DNA from: Lytechinus variegatus
Taxonomy: Eukaryota; Echinodermata; Echinoidea; Temnopleuroida; Toxopneustidae
Assembly (NCBI RefSeq): GCF_018143015.1
Contig: NC_054749.1
Span: 34,082,000-34,145,999, forward strand
DNA length: 64,000 nt
Direction of reading: 5' to 3'
Shown here: piece after piece, positions 12,801 through 23,040 of the stretch
How positions within the stretch are numbered: position 1 is the stretch's first letter
Layout of the letters: every line of letters starts with the position of its first letter
Position numbers and translations under genes: made by a program
The notes under the pieces: generated by a model
Seen by the model: only the letters and a program-made list of their open reading frames with translations
Database searches by the model: none
Told to the model about the DNA's origin: nothing

Positions 12801-15800
12801 CAATATTTCATTTGTATATAAAATGCGTTGCATTATTTTGAACTGAAACCAACGTAAATTCACATCGGTAGTACAACTGAATCCAATCTTGCCACTAGAG
12901 CAATACGACTGCCATTGCTTGTCATTCATATCGAATATACACTTCCACTTAAGAAAACTTTTACACTCCACTTTTCTTTTCTTTTTAAGAATCGTATAGA
13001 TATGTGAACAACCTTTATCATATTTTATAACAAGTGCTATTGTATCAGGGATAATAGGCTCTTGGAACTTGCTGTGTGTGCCATTGCTAAAACCGTCTCT
13101 TATAGCATCACAATCATAATCCATGGTAAAAAAGAAAATTTATTCGAACATTGCATTTTTCCTGAAGGTCATTCAAAGAGAGGAAATTGCCATGTACATC
13201 TAAAATATCATTAACAAAACGAACACCCCTATTATTTAGAGATCTACTGTGAATTGAGCTATTTCCTATTTTGATAAAATCATTGTTCCATAAGGGTTGG
13301 CAAGGTATATCATTACAGTGCATAGATAACAGTGTGCTATACGCTAAGAACATTTCTTTCCAAAAAGTATTTTTAATTTCGTGTGCCAGTCTAAAAAAAT
13401 AGCTATTTCCCATATAAAGATCCAAGTTTTGAGTTTTATGCAAAAAAGACTGGAGAAGACAAATAATATTACCGTCAATGGAACCGTTTATCATTTTTTT
13501 CATCCAAGAAATTTTCAATGACTGGCAATGCAGATTTATGTCTATCATTTTTACTCCACCTTCAGAATAACTCTGAGACATTTGATTTCTACTTACTTTA
13601 TCTGGTTTCTCTCCCCATATGAATCTATGAAATTGGGAATTTACATCTTTTAGAAATAACTCACTTGGATTCGGGAGAGAAAGAATTAAGTAGTTCAATT
13701 TAGACACAAACAATGACTTGACAACCGTAACTCTTCCAAGGACCGTCAGGTAACGTCTTAACCATTAAGTCATTTGACTTTTGATTTCTTTAAACTTTTC
13801 ATTGTAATTATGCACTGTCATTTTCTGAAGATCTGTAATGATTTTATAGGTGTGGTAAAAGCAAACAAAAAAAGTTAATGAATTGAAAGAAGAGGCCATG
13901 CCCCACATGTTGAAATATCAAATGGATAATAGACATGATAGAAAAGGAAGATTGCCATTTTGGTGAAACCAGCCATTGAAAGTTATTATCACCAAAAAGG
14001 CAGACATTGTCTTTACAAGTAAATTGTTTAAACAAAATGTCGATTATTCAACTTGAAATCCATAGTAAAACTGACAACAAAAAGTGATGCAAGCATTCTG
14101 GGCGTGATCAAGGGCAAGTAAGTACAGATTTTCTCATAACTGGGTAATGTTAATGTTACAAGAATAAAGGAGTAAGTCAAGCGTTGATTATTCAACTGGA
14201 AATCGACAGTAAAATAGACGACTGCTGAATAATGAAGCAAACTACATGCTTGGCATGATCAAGAGCTAACAACACAGAACTTTACTTATAAAATCGGCAA
14301 GAGCGAACAAAAGGTTGGGAGTTAACGAATTGAAAGAAGGGATCAAGCCCTACATGTTCAAACACCAAATGGATAATATAAAAGAAAGATTGCCATTTTG
14401 GTAAAACCAGTCATTGTGAGCTAATATCACAAAAGGGTAGACGTTACCATAGAAAGCAATTTTTTAAAACAAAATGTCGATCATTTTTTTTTGAAACATA
14501 ATTATAAATTATACAATAAATCCATTACAATATAATTATACAACTTATACATCAAACTTAAAAAATACTAGAAATTAACACTAATGCGTTTCATAATATC
14601 TCATTCAACTTGAGATCGATAGTTGAACGGCCAATAAATAGTGATGCAAGCATTTTTGGCAAGCATGGTTTTAATATTTTAAATTAATGTATGTATATGT
14701 TTATAACCACTGGAAGTTGGGCAGAAGGCGTATTGCCACAGTTATTCAGCTAACTATATTTCTACCCCTGGCAATCCAGTGGTTAATTTCTATCTTATTG
14801 TTCATTCTTTGATATCTGAATTGTATATGTATTCTTTATGTTCTCTTCATTTTGCCAAATAAATAATAATGATAATAACAATAATAATAATGGTCACGGG
14901 CTCACAAATAAACACAGATTTTAATTGGGTATATTTTGTGATTGCACGGGCGAATAAAGAATGTTTAATAATGATGCAAGCATGATTGGCATGATCAAGA
15001 CCTAATGAACACAGGATTTCACTCATTTTTATAATTGGGTAATGTTGTTATTGAAAATGAAGGTGAAAGAACAAAACAAACAGCAAAACCAAAACAGTCA
15101 TTTAGAATTCCTAAAAGGACATGCATGATAGAATCAACATTCAACTTGCAGTGAAGAGAAGATGAAAAATATACGCAATGGTACCAGGCGAGGGTTCGCC
15201 CGCACAAAGAGGAACTTATGTCAGTGTATGTATAATAACTAGATCACTAGATATTACAAATAGAGGAATAATGCATGCATGAAGGTGCACAGAATCTAGC
15301 ACACTATTATTGTCTATTTATCCGTTTGAGGCAATGATATTTTAATGTTGAATAAAAGATGCTAAATACTAAGATAATATAAGAATGTATGCATGATATG
15401 AACTACTTCATTATGTTCATTAATACAAAATATTAAGGTAACAAAATACAATACAACATTGCCATTTGGATGATATTAGGGGGAAAAATCATAAAATGAA
15501 ATAAAGGAAGTATGCATGACATGACCAGAGGAACATACACGAAATAATCAATATTTCTTATAACTGTAATGTACCAACCCACTTTTGCTTTCTGGACTAA
15601 GCACACAATCTTATCTAAATGTAAGAGGGGAAATGCAATAATGTATTCATTAAAGAAAACATAAAATTCCAATAATTTGAAAAATGAAAATAACATTAAT
15701 TATTGGAAAGGGTCAAACGATCTAAAAACCAGTAAGAATAAAGAAAAGCAGTTGTATTGACTGGCTACCGTAATCATGTACTGTAATCATAGCCATATAG

Positions 15801-18800
15801 AGGTTACTGTTTCAATTTACCAGTCTATATAACCTACTATGGCTTTCAGGGCTATGCCCCCCAAAAAAAAAAAAAAAATCTATTTAAATTGTAAAAGGGA
15901 AAATGCAATAATGTATTCATTTAAGAAAACAAAATATTCCAATAATTATGCATGAAAAATGAAAGTGACATCAATTGTTACTGGAAAGGGTCAATCAATC
16001 TAGGATCCAGTATTAGGTCAACATGTACAGTAATCATGGCATTATAAATTATTGTTTGAATTTGTTTCATTTTCGGCTTACGTAAATACTCAAGTTTCAT
16101 TTCATAATGAAGGGGTCATTTTAATGGATGAAAATGGGACAATTTTAATTACATTAATTATTTAGCAATTTTAAAATGGGGATAACACATGATGAGGTAT
16201 ATAATACCTGCATAGAAGAGGGATCAGGCCTACTCCATTCTTCCTTGCTGAACTATGGGGATTGAATTTGACAGTCTCCTATGATTTCATAGATTCAGAG
16301 TCATGGTGTTGCACGTGACAAGTACTTCGAGTCGGTCCAAGTTGACCACTGTGAAGAAGGTGCGTTTGACTTTTTAATCTGGAGCAGTCCTTTGGTACCT
16401 TGAATCATTATCCTGGTTTTTAACTGCTTGGTCATGTTGGTTCTGCGAATGTTGTATGCAACTGATGCTAGATGACCACGCTCTCGTTTCATAGACCTGG
16501 GGGCCACTTACATTGACGAGTGGATACCAAGCGCGACAAAAAAAAAACACGTAAAAGGGATGTTTTTTCACGATAGGGCACGTTACGTACGTAACGTGAT
16601 AGGGTGTCAAAAACACAAAAATAATGAAAAAAAGGTATCTATTTCGCTAGGAAAATTACGTGTTTGGGCCTTAGGGTCGAATTTGCGGGGATGATAAACA
16701 AAATTAAATGTTTTGTAAAGGATGTCCTTTTTTGCCCCAACACTTCGTGTTTAGAGTCCGATTTGCGCGAGGTGTAGAAGGACGTGGAGTCGTACTAAAC
16801 CAACTAATGTAAAGCCGACGACCGAAGGACCCGTAACAATAAAACATTCCTGTACTTGTTTAGGGGCTCATTTCAGGTAATATTTGCCAAGAGTATCGTT
16901 TTGTTTCCAATACTTGTTAAGGGTAGGGTTTCGCACGCCAGTACTTGTTAAGGGGTGCATTTTCAGAATATGGAAATTACGTGTTTAGGTTGCTTTTCGA
17001 GACCCCATGGTCGCGCATGGTATCCACTCGTGAATGGAAGTGCCCCCCCCCCCCCGGGATAGCGCTTTATACATCGGAACGATGTCTCTAAGCGCTTTAC
17101 AGATTTATATATTATTACCCCGGTCATCGGATCCTTGCATGCCTGCATACAATGTATGCACCATCTCCACTCGCTGGGGAGCGTTCCAACAAGAGTTCTT
17201 AGACTCAATATTATGTAGTATAGGCATACTACCATGACTACATAGGCATAATGTAGTATACTACATAGGCATATAGGCATATGTAGCATAGGCATACTAC
17301 ATAGGCTTTCGCATCCTATATACCGGGTACCCACCACGTGGGTATTTCAAAAAGCTGTTCGGAAGTTAAGAGCGACTTCAAGAACGACTGGTGAACCCTT
17401 ATACGCGCTAAACAATCGCCAATTCAATACCATTTAACCCGGCCATTTACCACAAGAAAGGATCACCAGTTGTTTTTAAAGTCGCTCTTAACTTACGAAC
17501 AGCTACCCACCTGGGTGGAGAGTGGTAAATTGGGATTGACGCCTTGCCATAGGACGCTAGGCTCTTCGTGACGTGCATGATGATACTCATATACGTCAAG
17601 TGAGAGCTTGATTTTCAGGAATATCAACATAATCTTACACTATTAAACAACAACAACAACACCCCCCCCAAAAAAAAACAAGGGGGTAACATGCAATATC
17701 CATTCGATCTAAGTTAACTATAATCCATTTTTAATTGACGACACAATCATGTCCTATCGGTAACAATGTTTTGACAAATTTAACACAAGATAATTTTTGG
17801 AAGAAAGAACATGAAAGAAAGAAAGAAAGAAGTGAGTGAGTGACAGAATGGAGGAAGGCAACGATAAAGAGTGTTAGATATTACTAAAGAAAGGAGAAAA
17901 CAATGTAATATGAACATACATATCGGCATATTTGTCTACTTTTCTAATAAAAGTCTTTCATATATTTTTTGTATTTTAGAAACCCTTTCTCATAAAATGG
18001 TGAATGTTTTTCTTGATTACATAACAGCCGGTGTGTATAATGATGAGCAGGAAGTAGAATGGGATATTGGTTTTCTACGAGGCCTGGTAGCAGGGTTAGA
18101 GAGGACCTTCACGGCTAAACCAGAATGTGCAATCCACTGCGCCATTATCGTCATCAGGTAAGGTATATATTTACACTTCTTTCATATCTTCATAATAGGG
18201 CGACCGCACACCTTACGATTGATCTGCGACTCAATTTTGGAATAAAACGTAGTAGAATGTGATGCTAATGTTGAGACTTGGAATATCTTACTGTGTAATG
18301 CTCGACATCATCGTACGAATACCTATGTTCAAATCTGTGACTATATGCTATCATCGTTAATAGAATAAAAGCAAATTTAATATCTAGTCGTAATGACGTC
18401 ATATAGTCGTACGATTGGCTACGATTTTAAACTGATTTGTCCTTTACTCCAAAATAAAGGTTTGAAATCTTTCAAAATGGTTATACTAGTATTCTTTCAT
18501 TTAATTTTAACCTCAAATAAAATGATATGTTCCATTCACGTTTTCAGAAAATGAGCAAAATGCGATTTGTTACAAAATCGGATCGCGAACAGTCGTAAGG
18601 TGTGCGGTGGTCTTTAGATGTGTCTTCATTGTATTACGTTCGTCAATGATTATATAGTAAATCAGCAGTTAATCATACTTTTTCATTCTTGGACTACAAA
18701 TATTAAATACACGTAATTTCAAAAATTTATATTTATTATAGACAAAAGGAAAAATGGGGATAATATATCAACAGTTCTTCCACTGCATATTCAAGAGGCC

Positions 18801-21396
18801 ACACAAAAATCTGTTTCACTGAAATAATACGAAACTTTGAAAGGTCATAATTTATTCTAGACTACAATGTCCAAGTCTGATGAAACCATCATTTTTTGTA
18901 TCTATTCAAATCACATAATTTTCAGCCTGGAGTACCACTTCTTAACGTCCAACGCCAATTTGAATCTTTGGTTTCCTGTCAAATTGGTCCAATTGCTAGT
19001 ATTGGGTTAAAACAAACATCGTTAGGCCTATTTACTTGATACCTTACCTGCTTGGCAAAAAATCTAAATGCCACTTTGTTTAGCATTCCCCGGAGCTCTA
19101 AATTTTTCGTATCATATCATTTTTTTTCTTTTCTTCATAGATCTTACTGTAACTTAGGTTAAAAAAAGGGCAAGGTATGTGTGTAGTCAACGAAATAATC
19201 ACGAAACAAAAGTTCAATACAAATTGATAATATTTTAAGACCATTTAGGTGTACACTGCAGCCCATTTTCTGAACTTGCATCACAATTCATCTTAAGTTG
19301 ATGGAGGCCTTTAACAAATAATATGGGGCGCCAATAACTATCCCGAATGAATATTTAATCATCAATCGACACTGCATTTTGGTATTTGTATCCTCTTGAT
19401 TATCTCGATTCATCTAAGAAGATTGATTATGTTTAATGATTTCATTTTTCCTTTCTTTAATGAAAAGTGCTTTGAACCTAAGCCTTCGAGCCACAGACCT
19501 GACCGAACTCATTCTGCAGATAAGAAAAATGACAGGTATGTAACCTCATCGCGTTTATCTACTACACTCACTGGCGTGTCAAGGGGGGGGCACAGGAGGC
19601 ACGCCCCCCCCCCCCCATCTTGCGAAGCAAAATAAAAATTTGTAAAGTAAACATGTCATTAAAACAGAGGTGTGCCCCCTCTTTTGAAATTGAAGACCTT
19701 TTTTTTGCTTGTTAAATTGTTTCGGGTGCGAAATACCCTTAATTTGTGGTTGAAAACCTTTTTTTATGCTTGTCAAATTTTTTCGAGTACGAATTACCCT
19801 TAATTTCTGACTACACTGAACTGTAAACGTGTGTTGCTGCTATCCTTAGTGTGTATTGTAAGAAAGTATGACTGTAAGCAAATCGACTCCTACCAAGCTA
19901 GCAACAAATTGGGCTTCAAACTTACAGGTCTACCCTTTCAAAGCCCTGTTCAATGGAAATTTTGCAATAGCTTTTAAATTGTGATCACAACTATACCTGC
20001 GCCAAAAAAAAGAAAGGCGAAATGGAAGTCTAACCAAAACTAAATTTCCTTATCACGGGCGTATACATAGGTTATTGTGTTTAAAAGACCATTTTCATTT
20101 TTCGAAATTCACAATTTTGAAGAATTTTCCTTCCATGGCTGACCGATTAAATTTACAAGCAAAATCTATGAGATAAATTTTATTGATTATAAAAACCATT
20201 TTCAACTCGCTCTCCTCAATAATTAGTCACTTTGTCGTTACCACATGCCCGTCATTATTAAGGTGAATGTTGAGATGTTGCTGTTGAGTACACTGTTAGA
20301 AAATTTATTCTTAAAATAAAAGAAGTTCCTGCAGCAGAGTCTCGAGAACACATGTAATCTTACCAGATTGCGTAATCTAACATTTATATCATGTAAAATT
20401 ACAGGAAATTGGTATTTGGTGTATGGAACCTTACAAAATGATCTTCAATAAAACACCATTTTCCCCTTCTTAAACAGACCTGTTCTGTTAAATTGCAGAA
20501 AAAATCCTGTTTTATGAATTTACAGAATGATTCTGTTATTGCTTCCTGCGAAATCTTCCTTTTTCTGTAAAATCAGGTGTTTTTTCAACAGTGTAAGGTT
20601 GAAGTGAAAACAAAATTCATTCCAACATTGAAAACATGGTTGTTAAACTATAAAAATCGAAATGGATAATGTTCGTTTAGGGCCTAGTTATTAAGATAAA
20701 ACTTTATTCGGAAAAACAGAATACATTTATCCCACACTTGTAAAAAAAAGTACCATTAGGTACTACAGAATTCTAAACCATGTTATTGGCATACTTAATA
20801 TGGTAAATTCATTTGTACCATGCTACCATAGTAGCACCATGACCACCGTAGTACTACCACAGAAGTACCTTACGGAATAGGAAAGTATGTACCATAGAGT
20901 GTCATCGTCACCCGATACTTTCATTTTACTCCATAGTACCTTTTTAAGGGCAACTTTGCTTGTAAAGTAAATATTTGTATGTTTTATTTGTATTTTCTTG
21001 TCAATTTGGTTATGCAAATTATTATGTTCATCAATATGATTATGTTTAGTTGATTAATCAATTCATTTACTTAGTTCATTATAATCCAATGATAAATTCA
21101 TGCCAGTTCAGTGTCTGTTAATGATAATAATCCTGATTGCAGGGCATCCACCTATCGTGGTCATCACCCACCGGAGACACCCCGACGTACGGGAAGAAAT
21201 CATCGGTGCTTTCCTGACGGGTCTACAGCAGCAGCGCATCGATTACAAGTACGAGGTCGAGAACTACACCACGGCTGATCACGAGTACGATGCCGAGAAG
21301 CACCTGGTTCTCCTTGAAGCCCTCTATCAATGCTGCATCGTTGGTGACAAGGTCATGAAATACAAGGAAACCAATCAGGGTTGTGTTATTCTGTAA
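458..21396 (+). CDS. P-loop GTPase, IFI44/GIMAP-like, with CaaX tail (4 exons)
   Basis: Joining 458-806, 17980-18157, 19468-19535 and 21143-21396 gives 849 bases, that is 282 codons plus a stop, with GT-AG sites and matching phases at all three junctions. Seen: a P-loop GPTGVGKS at residues 45-52, a DxxG motif (DNRG) at 97-100, and a candidate G4 region VVITH near 204-208. The last four residues are CVIL, a CaaX box whose final Leu predicts geranylgeranylation. Small GTPases of this kind (IFI44-like, GIMAP-like) act in innate immunity in vertebrates; membrane anchoring here is inferred from the tail. The start at 458 has A at -3 and begins a charged helix before the G domain. Intron 1 is 17.2 kb and packed with transposons. 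Family assignment is from motifs only, and another TRAFAC-class GTPase family is possible. Confidence 0.72.
807..1975 (+). other. Start of GTPase intron 1, no gene
   Basis: AT-rich intron sequence. It holds poly-C tracts near 1119-1129 and 1429-1443. A repeat at about 1207-1450 begins CAGGGGCGGGCCCAGG and ends CCCTGGATCCGCT; related 'caggggcg' heads occur at about 22574, 41913 and 48389. No coding signal seen. Confidence 0.5.
3081..4650. other. Spacer of the inverted-repeat element, no gene
   Basis: AT-rich sequence with scattered copies of the echinoderm-type phrase CGCTTCGCGCTCGCA (near 3405 and, degraded, 3845) and the tRNA-like head at 3629-3708. Short reading frames here show no recognisable domains. 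Confidence 0.5.
3629..3708 (-). repeat. tRNA-like SINE head or tRNA pseudogene
   Basis: Read on the minus strand it starts GGCGCGATAGCTC with an A box like TAGCTCAATCGGTAG, a TTTCGAA anticodon-like loop, and a perfect B box GGTTCGATTCC. The 3' strand of the acceptor stem does not pair properly and the T stem has a mismatch, so it is not a standard tRNA. A tRNA-derived SINE head is the best reading. Confidence 0.5.
4651..5060. repeat. TTAA-ended palindromic MITE, right-truncated copy
   Basis: Begins TTAAAGGTCAAGTCCACC and contains the phrase GAAAATTTCATCAAAATCGG. It aligns with the intact 604-base copy at 34933-35536 but loses homology near 5060, before the other inverted end. Confidence 0.7.
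5061..5704. other. Gene-free spacer
   Basis: AT-rich sequence with two loosely similar blocks around the phrase 'catgtgaactgaaatttgtgcaa' (near 5325 and 5495), a weak direct repeat. No coding signal. Confidence 0.4.
5705..6574. mobile_element. 870-base TIR element with GGGGTAAGTTG ends
   Basis: The 23-base ends (5705-5727 and 6552-6574) are perfect inverted repeats containing GGCGGGGTAAGTTG. The interior repeats GGGGCAAGTTGAGCC-like phrases in both directions (near 5734, 6103, 6365). There is no transposase, so it is non-autonomous. It is nested inside the spacer of the larger inverted-repeat structure. Confidence 0.8.
6575..7127. other. Gene-free spacer
   Basis: AT-rich sequence between the GGGGTAAGTTG element and the right arm of the inverted repeat. 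Nothing recognisable is seen. Confidence 0.4.
8570..10085 (-). pseudogene. Decayed Jockey/CR1-like non-LTR reverse transcriptase
   Basis: Reading the minus strand from 10085 down, successive frames give ordered RT blocks: GFDE with a following KSVI, NYRPISLLSTFSKILER (near 9715), GVPHGSLLGPLLFTIYINDF with LADD (9400-9290), a TEWIKANRLSLNLNKTKY block (near 9185), KLSWKNHIKNI (near 9040), an LILPYLNYGI thumb block (near 8900), and a terminal FNGPKL-NSL block (near 8680). Frameshifts and stops separate them. The endonuclease half is missing. The order and the C-terminal block fit the Jockey/CR1/Rex group. It lies antisense in GTPase intron 1. Confidence 0.85.
10089..10282. repeat. MITE copy with TTAACACC motifs, left-truncated
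   Basis: About 90% identical by eye to the MITE at 22047-22278: it shares the AGGTGTTGTAATAACACCTA core and the right end ACACCGGTTAACACCAC. Its left terminal repeat is lost where it meets the RT fragment. Confidence 0.8.
10285..10432. repeat. Truncated copy of the GACCGCACACC MITE
   Basis: Matches the right 150 bases of the element at 18202-18612, including AAATCGGATCGCGAACAGTCGT, and ends with a degraded form of its terminal repeat. It directly abuts the preceding MITE. Confidence 0.7.
10576..11018. mobile_element. 443-base MITE with internal minisatellite
   Basis: The ends are long inverted repeats starting TATGGAAGCTTAAAAGTGCC and containing GAGATAATTATCTC. The interior is a tandem array of six units of about 54 bases, each with a GGATCTCATCATGT-type core. 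Identical AGATAC flanks (10570-10575 and 11019-11024) are a 6-base target duplication. It encodes nothing. Confidence 0.88.
11025..12156. other. Gene-free, degenerate repeat region
   Basis: AT-rich sequence with degraded copies of a phrase around GCATGATTAGGAGCTCAC (near 11440), related to units at 14100, 14250 and 14985. A short inverted pair, 'tataccttggtcactttttgctc' near 11260 and its complement near 11402, marks a small foldback of about 170 bases. Confidence 0.45.
12157..13770 (-). pseudogene. L1/Tx1-like LINE ORF2, 5'-truncated, with poly(A)
   Basis: Minus strand. From about 13765 the frame reads a WLRRYLTVLGRVTVVKSL block, then PNPSELFLKDVNSQFHRFIW and an EGGVKM block, typical of the region after the RT in L1/Tx1-type ORF2. 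A second frame (13124-12405) carries the C-terminal zinc knuckle CTFC...HLLCEC (zf-RVT). A frameshift near 13115 splits the two. A 250-base 3' UTR ends in 12 A residues (12157-12168 on the plus strand), so the insertion boundary is visible. The RT core and endonuclease are absent because of 5' truncation. Confidence 0.85.
13771..16100. repeat. Degenerate tandem array, about 300-400-base units
   Basis: Two long units (about 13870-14160 and 14165-14490) share 'agattgccattttggt', 'aacaaaatgtcgat' and 'gatgcaagcattctgggc/tggcatgatcaagagc' phrases. Further weak units follow near 14650, 14975 and 15510. A separate direct repeat of about 110 bases begins 'gggaaatgcaataatgtattcat' at about 15630 and 15900. 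No coding potential. Confidence 0.55.
16101..17352. other. Gene-free stretch with a perfect 20-base palindrome
   Basis: No gene. It holds CACGTTACGTACGTAACGTG (16579-16598, a perfect palindrome), a poly-C tract near 17043-17055, and short local repeats of 'tactacataggcat' at 17225-17305. Confidence 0.5.
17353..17504. mobile_element. 152-base MITE with AGCTGTTC ends
   Basis: The left end AGCTGTTCGGAAGTTAAGAG and right end CTCTTAACTTACGAACAGCT are inverted repeats. The internal GTCGCTCTTAACTTACGAAC-type sequence pairs over about 45 bases, giving a strong hairpin. It is non-coding. Confidence 0.8.
17505..17979. other. End of GTPase intron 1
   Basis: AT-rich sequence with a short (GAAA)n tract (17810-17831) and a GTGA run, then the pyrimidine-rich acceptor of exon 2. 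No gene. Confidence 0.5.
17980..18157 (+). CDS. GTPase exon 2
   Basis: The acceptor TTTTAG follows a pyrimidine-rich stretch, and the donor is GTAAGG. The exon enters in phase 1 and leaves in phase 2. It encodes an acidic helical segment (residues 117-175) with a run of hydrophobic residues at its end. Confidence 0.75.
18202..18612. mobile_element. 411-base MITE with GACCGCACACC ends, GTPase intron 2
   Basis: Ends GACCGCACACCTTACGA and TCGTAAGGTGTGCGGTGGTC are near-perfect inverted repeats. A truncated relative sits at 10285-10432. No coding capacity. Confidence 0.8.
18613..19467. other. Rest of GTPase intron 2
   Basis: AT-rich intronic sequence without a recognisable element. The pyrimidine-rich stretch at 19441-19459 precedes the exon 3 acceptor. 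Confidence 0.45.
19468..19535 (+). CDS. GTPase exon 3 (68-base exon)
   Basis: This small exon is implied by phase: exon 2 ends with two spare bases but exon 4 needs one. The 68-base segment between AAAAG and the donor GTATGT is open in the required frame and has length 3n+2, so it restores the frame exactly. It encodes a Leu-rich helix, residues 176-198, that runs into the VVITH strand of exon 4. Confidence 0.65.
20290..20594. mobile_element. 305-base MITE with ACACTGTTAG ends, GTPase intron 3
   Basis: Ends TACACTGTTAGAAAA and TTTTTTCAACAGTGTA are inverted repeats bounded by TA, the usual Tc1/mariner target. The interior has many CTGTTTT and AAACAG phrases. Same end type as the element at 61141-61303. 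Confidence 0.75.
20738..20956. repeat. Probable MITE with AAAAAGTACC ends
   Basis: A segment beginning AAAAAAAAGTACCATTAGG is mirrored by CCATAGTACCTTTTTAAGG, with several GGTAC/GTACC motifs between. The ends are imperfect and no target duplication is seen. Confidence 0.45.
21143..21396 (+). CDS. GTPase exon 4 (G4 region and CaaX end)
   Basis: The acceptor GATTGCAG is followed by residues 199-282 and a TAA stop. The exon is GC-richer than its surroundings, as the other coding exons are. It ends Gly-Cys-Val-Ile-Leu. A MITE starts 46 bases after the stop, probably within the 3' UTR. Confidence 0.8.
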
Positions 21397-21442
21397 TATC
21401 CGTCATCCCTGAATCTGTAGGGTAAATTCCCACTTGGTCTAA

Positions 21443-21747
21443 GGCCCGTATTCTGATAGCAGGTTTAACTTAGACTCAGGTTTAAAGTTGTGGTTTAAGT
21501 ATGGATAGCCAATTGTTACATAAATCACTAACAGTAGAGATATTATCATACTTCAGCTCATTTGGCTCTCAAATCATTCATAATTGTGTAGGAAGTATAA
21601 ATAGATGATTGTCTTCACCATCGATGAATCAGGAAAGAGCACAGTAAACATAAGAAACATACAACTTAATGCAAATTTTGATACTTTTGGCTTCCCATAC
21701 AACTTTAAACCTGAGTTTAAGTTAAACCTGATTTCAGAATACGGGCC
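21443..21747. mobile_element. 305-base MITE with GGCCCGTATTCTGA ends
   Basis: The left end GGCCCGTATTCTGATAGCAG and right end mirror it as TTCAGAATACGGGCC, with further pairing over the TTTAAACTTAA blocks. It starts 46 bases after the GTPase stop codon, so it may be part of the mature 3' UTR. Confidence 0.82.
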
Positions 21748-22046
21748 ACTCTGTTTACTGTCTATTTGGTCTTATCCTTCATGATGGTCTAGTCCCAATT
21801 CGTCCACAGCCAGTTTGTCCACAAATCATTTAATTCGTCTAATTGCCATTTTTTTCAATTTACATTTTTCCACTTTCCATTTAGGCTAAACCTATCTAAC
21901 CTAATCTTAACTTGGTCGTACCCCTCTTGATTTGATTTTGATTTATTTTATTTAAACACGGTAAAAAGCCCTCGATCGGCCAATGGCTGGTTTTCAGAGA
22001 GGCCGTGCAATTTACAAACAGTATAACGAATAACAAAGTTATACAC

Positions 22047-22278
22047 TGTAAAAACTGTGGTGTTAAAACTGACACCAATTGGTGTTAATAGAGGACCACA
22101 CCCTGAGGTGTTAAAATAACTCCCTAGAGATTGAACATAACACCAAAGAGTGTAAATTTAACAACCATAGGTGTTGTAATAACACCTATAGGTGTAAAAC
22201 TAACACCACCAATTTAACACCGGTGTAAAATAACCGGTGTGGTCCTCTATGTACACCGGTTAACACCACAGTTTTGCT
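22047..22278. mobile_element. 232-base MITE with ACACTGTAAAAACTG ends
   Basis: The ends ACTGTAAAAACTGTGGTGTTAA and TTAACACCACAGTTTTGCTGTGT are inverted repeats. An internal palindrome AGGTGTTGTAATAACACCT and repeated ACACCGGTTAACACC phrases follow. A truncated copy is at 10089-10282. Confidence 0.82.
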
Positions 22279-22785
22279 GTGTAACAAAGTAAAATAAGTA
22301 ATGCAAAAAATTATATACAAAACCAAAGAGGATGAACAAAACAGAAACAAAATCAAAAAGAGAGAAAGAAAAACTTAATTTTAATATTATAATCTATACA
22401 CCAAATTTGACCTAGACTGTGGTGTAAAAAATGTAGGTATACGAAGTGGATATCATTCACTCTGCATGGGCATTAGAATAGATTACAATTATAAGTGATT
22501 ATTACTGAGACCAACTTGATAGTAGACCTATAGTGGGCTTATCCATGATCTGAGATCAGGATCATCTGCTAGCAGGGGCGGTTCTAGTTTTTTTTTTACA
22601 TGTGGGGGCGGTTAATTGACCTGAAATTGAATCATGTTTCCTGGCTTCTACCATAACGAAATGGAGACCATAAGAAGCAGTTCATGCTATATAGGAATAT
22701 TGTGTCGGTCTAGACACAGTGATGGCGATTTTTAATGCACATTATTATTATGGTATATATATATATATATATACCGGTAGGAAGT
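22279..22785. other. Gene-free spacer
   Basis: A purine-rich stretch at 22320-22375 and a 'gcaggggcggttctag' phrase near 22574 that resembles repeat heads elsewhere in the window. A (TA)n tract at 22754-22772. No coding signal. Confidence 0.4.
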
Positions 22786-22789
22786 AATT

Positions 22790-23040
22790 CCTTTAAAAAG
22801 CTGTGTGCGCTATGAACGCCTAGTTTAGCCGGGTAATATAGGAGCGCCTTGAGCACCTAACATCAAGGTGGATATGTGCGTAATATAAATACCCTATATT
22901 ATTTTGTTATTATTATTACTATTATTGTTGTTATTATTGTTATTATCGTTATTGTTATTATCATTATTGTTATTATTGTTACTATCATTATTACTATCAT
23001 TGTTATTATTGTTATTATTATGATTATTATTATTTTGACT
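22790..23040 (+). repeat. SINE 3' remnant with (ATT)n tail
   Basis: The block with GCGCCTTGAGCACCTAACAT and GGATATGTGCGTAATATAAATA, followed directly by a 135-base ATT/GTT microsatellite, has the form of a SINE 3' end with a simple-repeat tail. The tRNA-like head is not recognisable. Confidence 0.5.
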
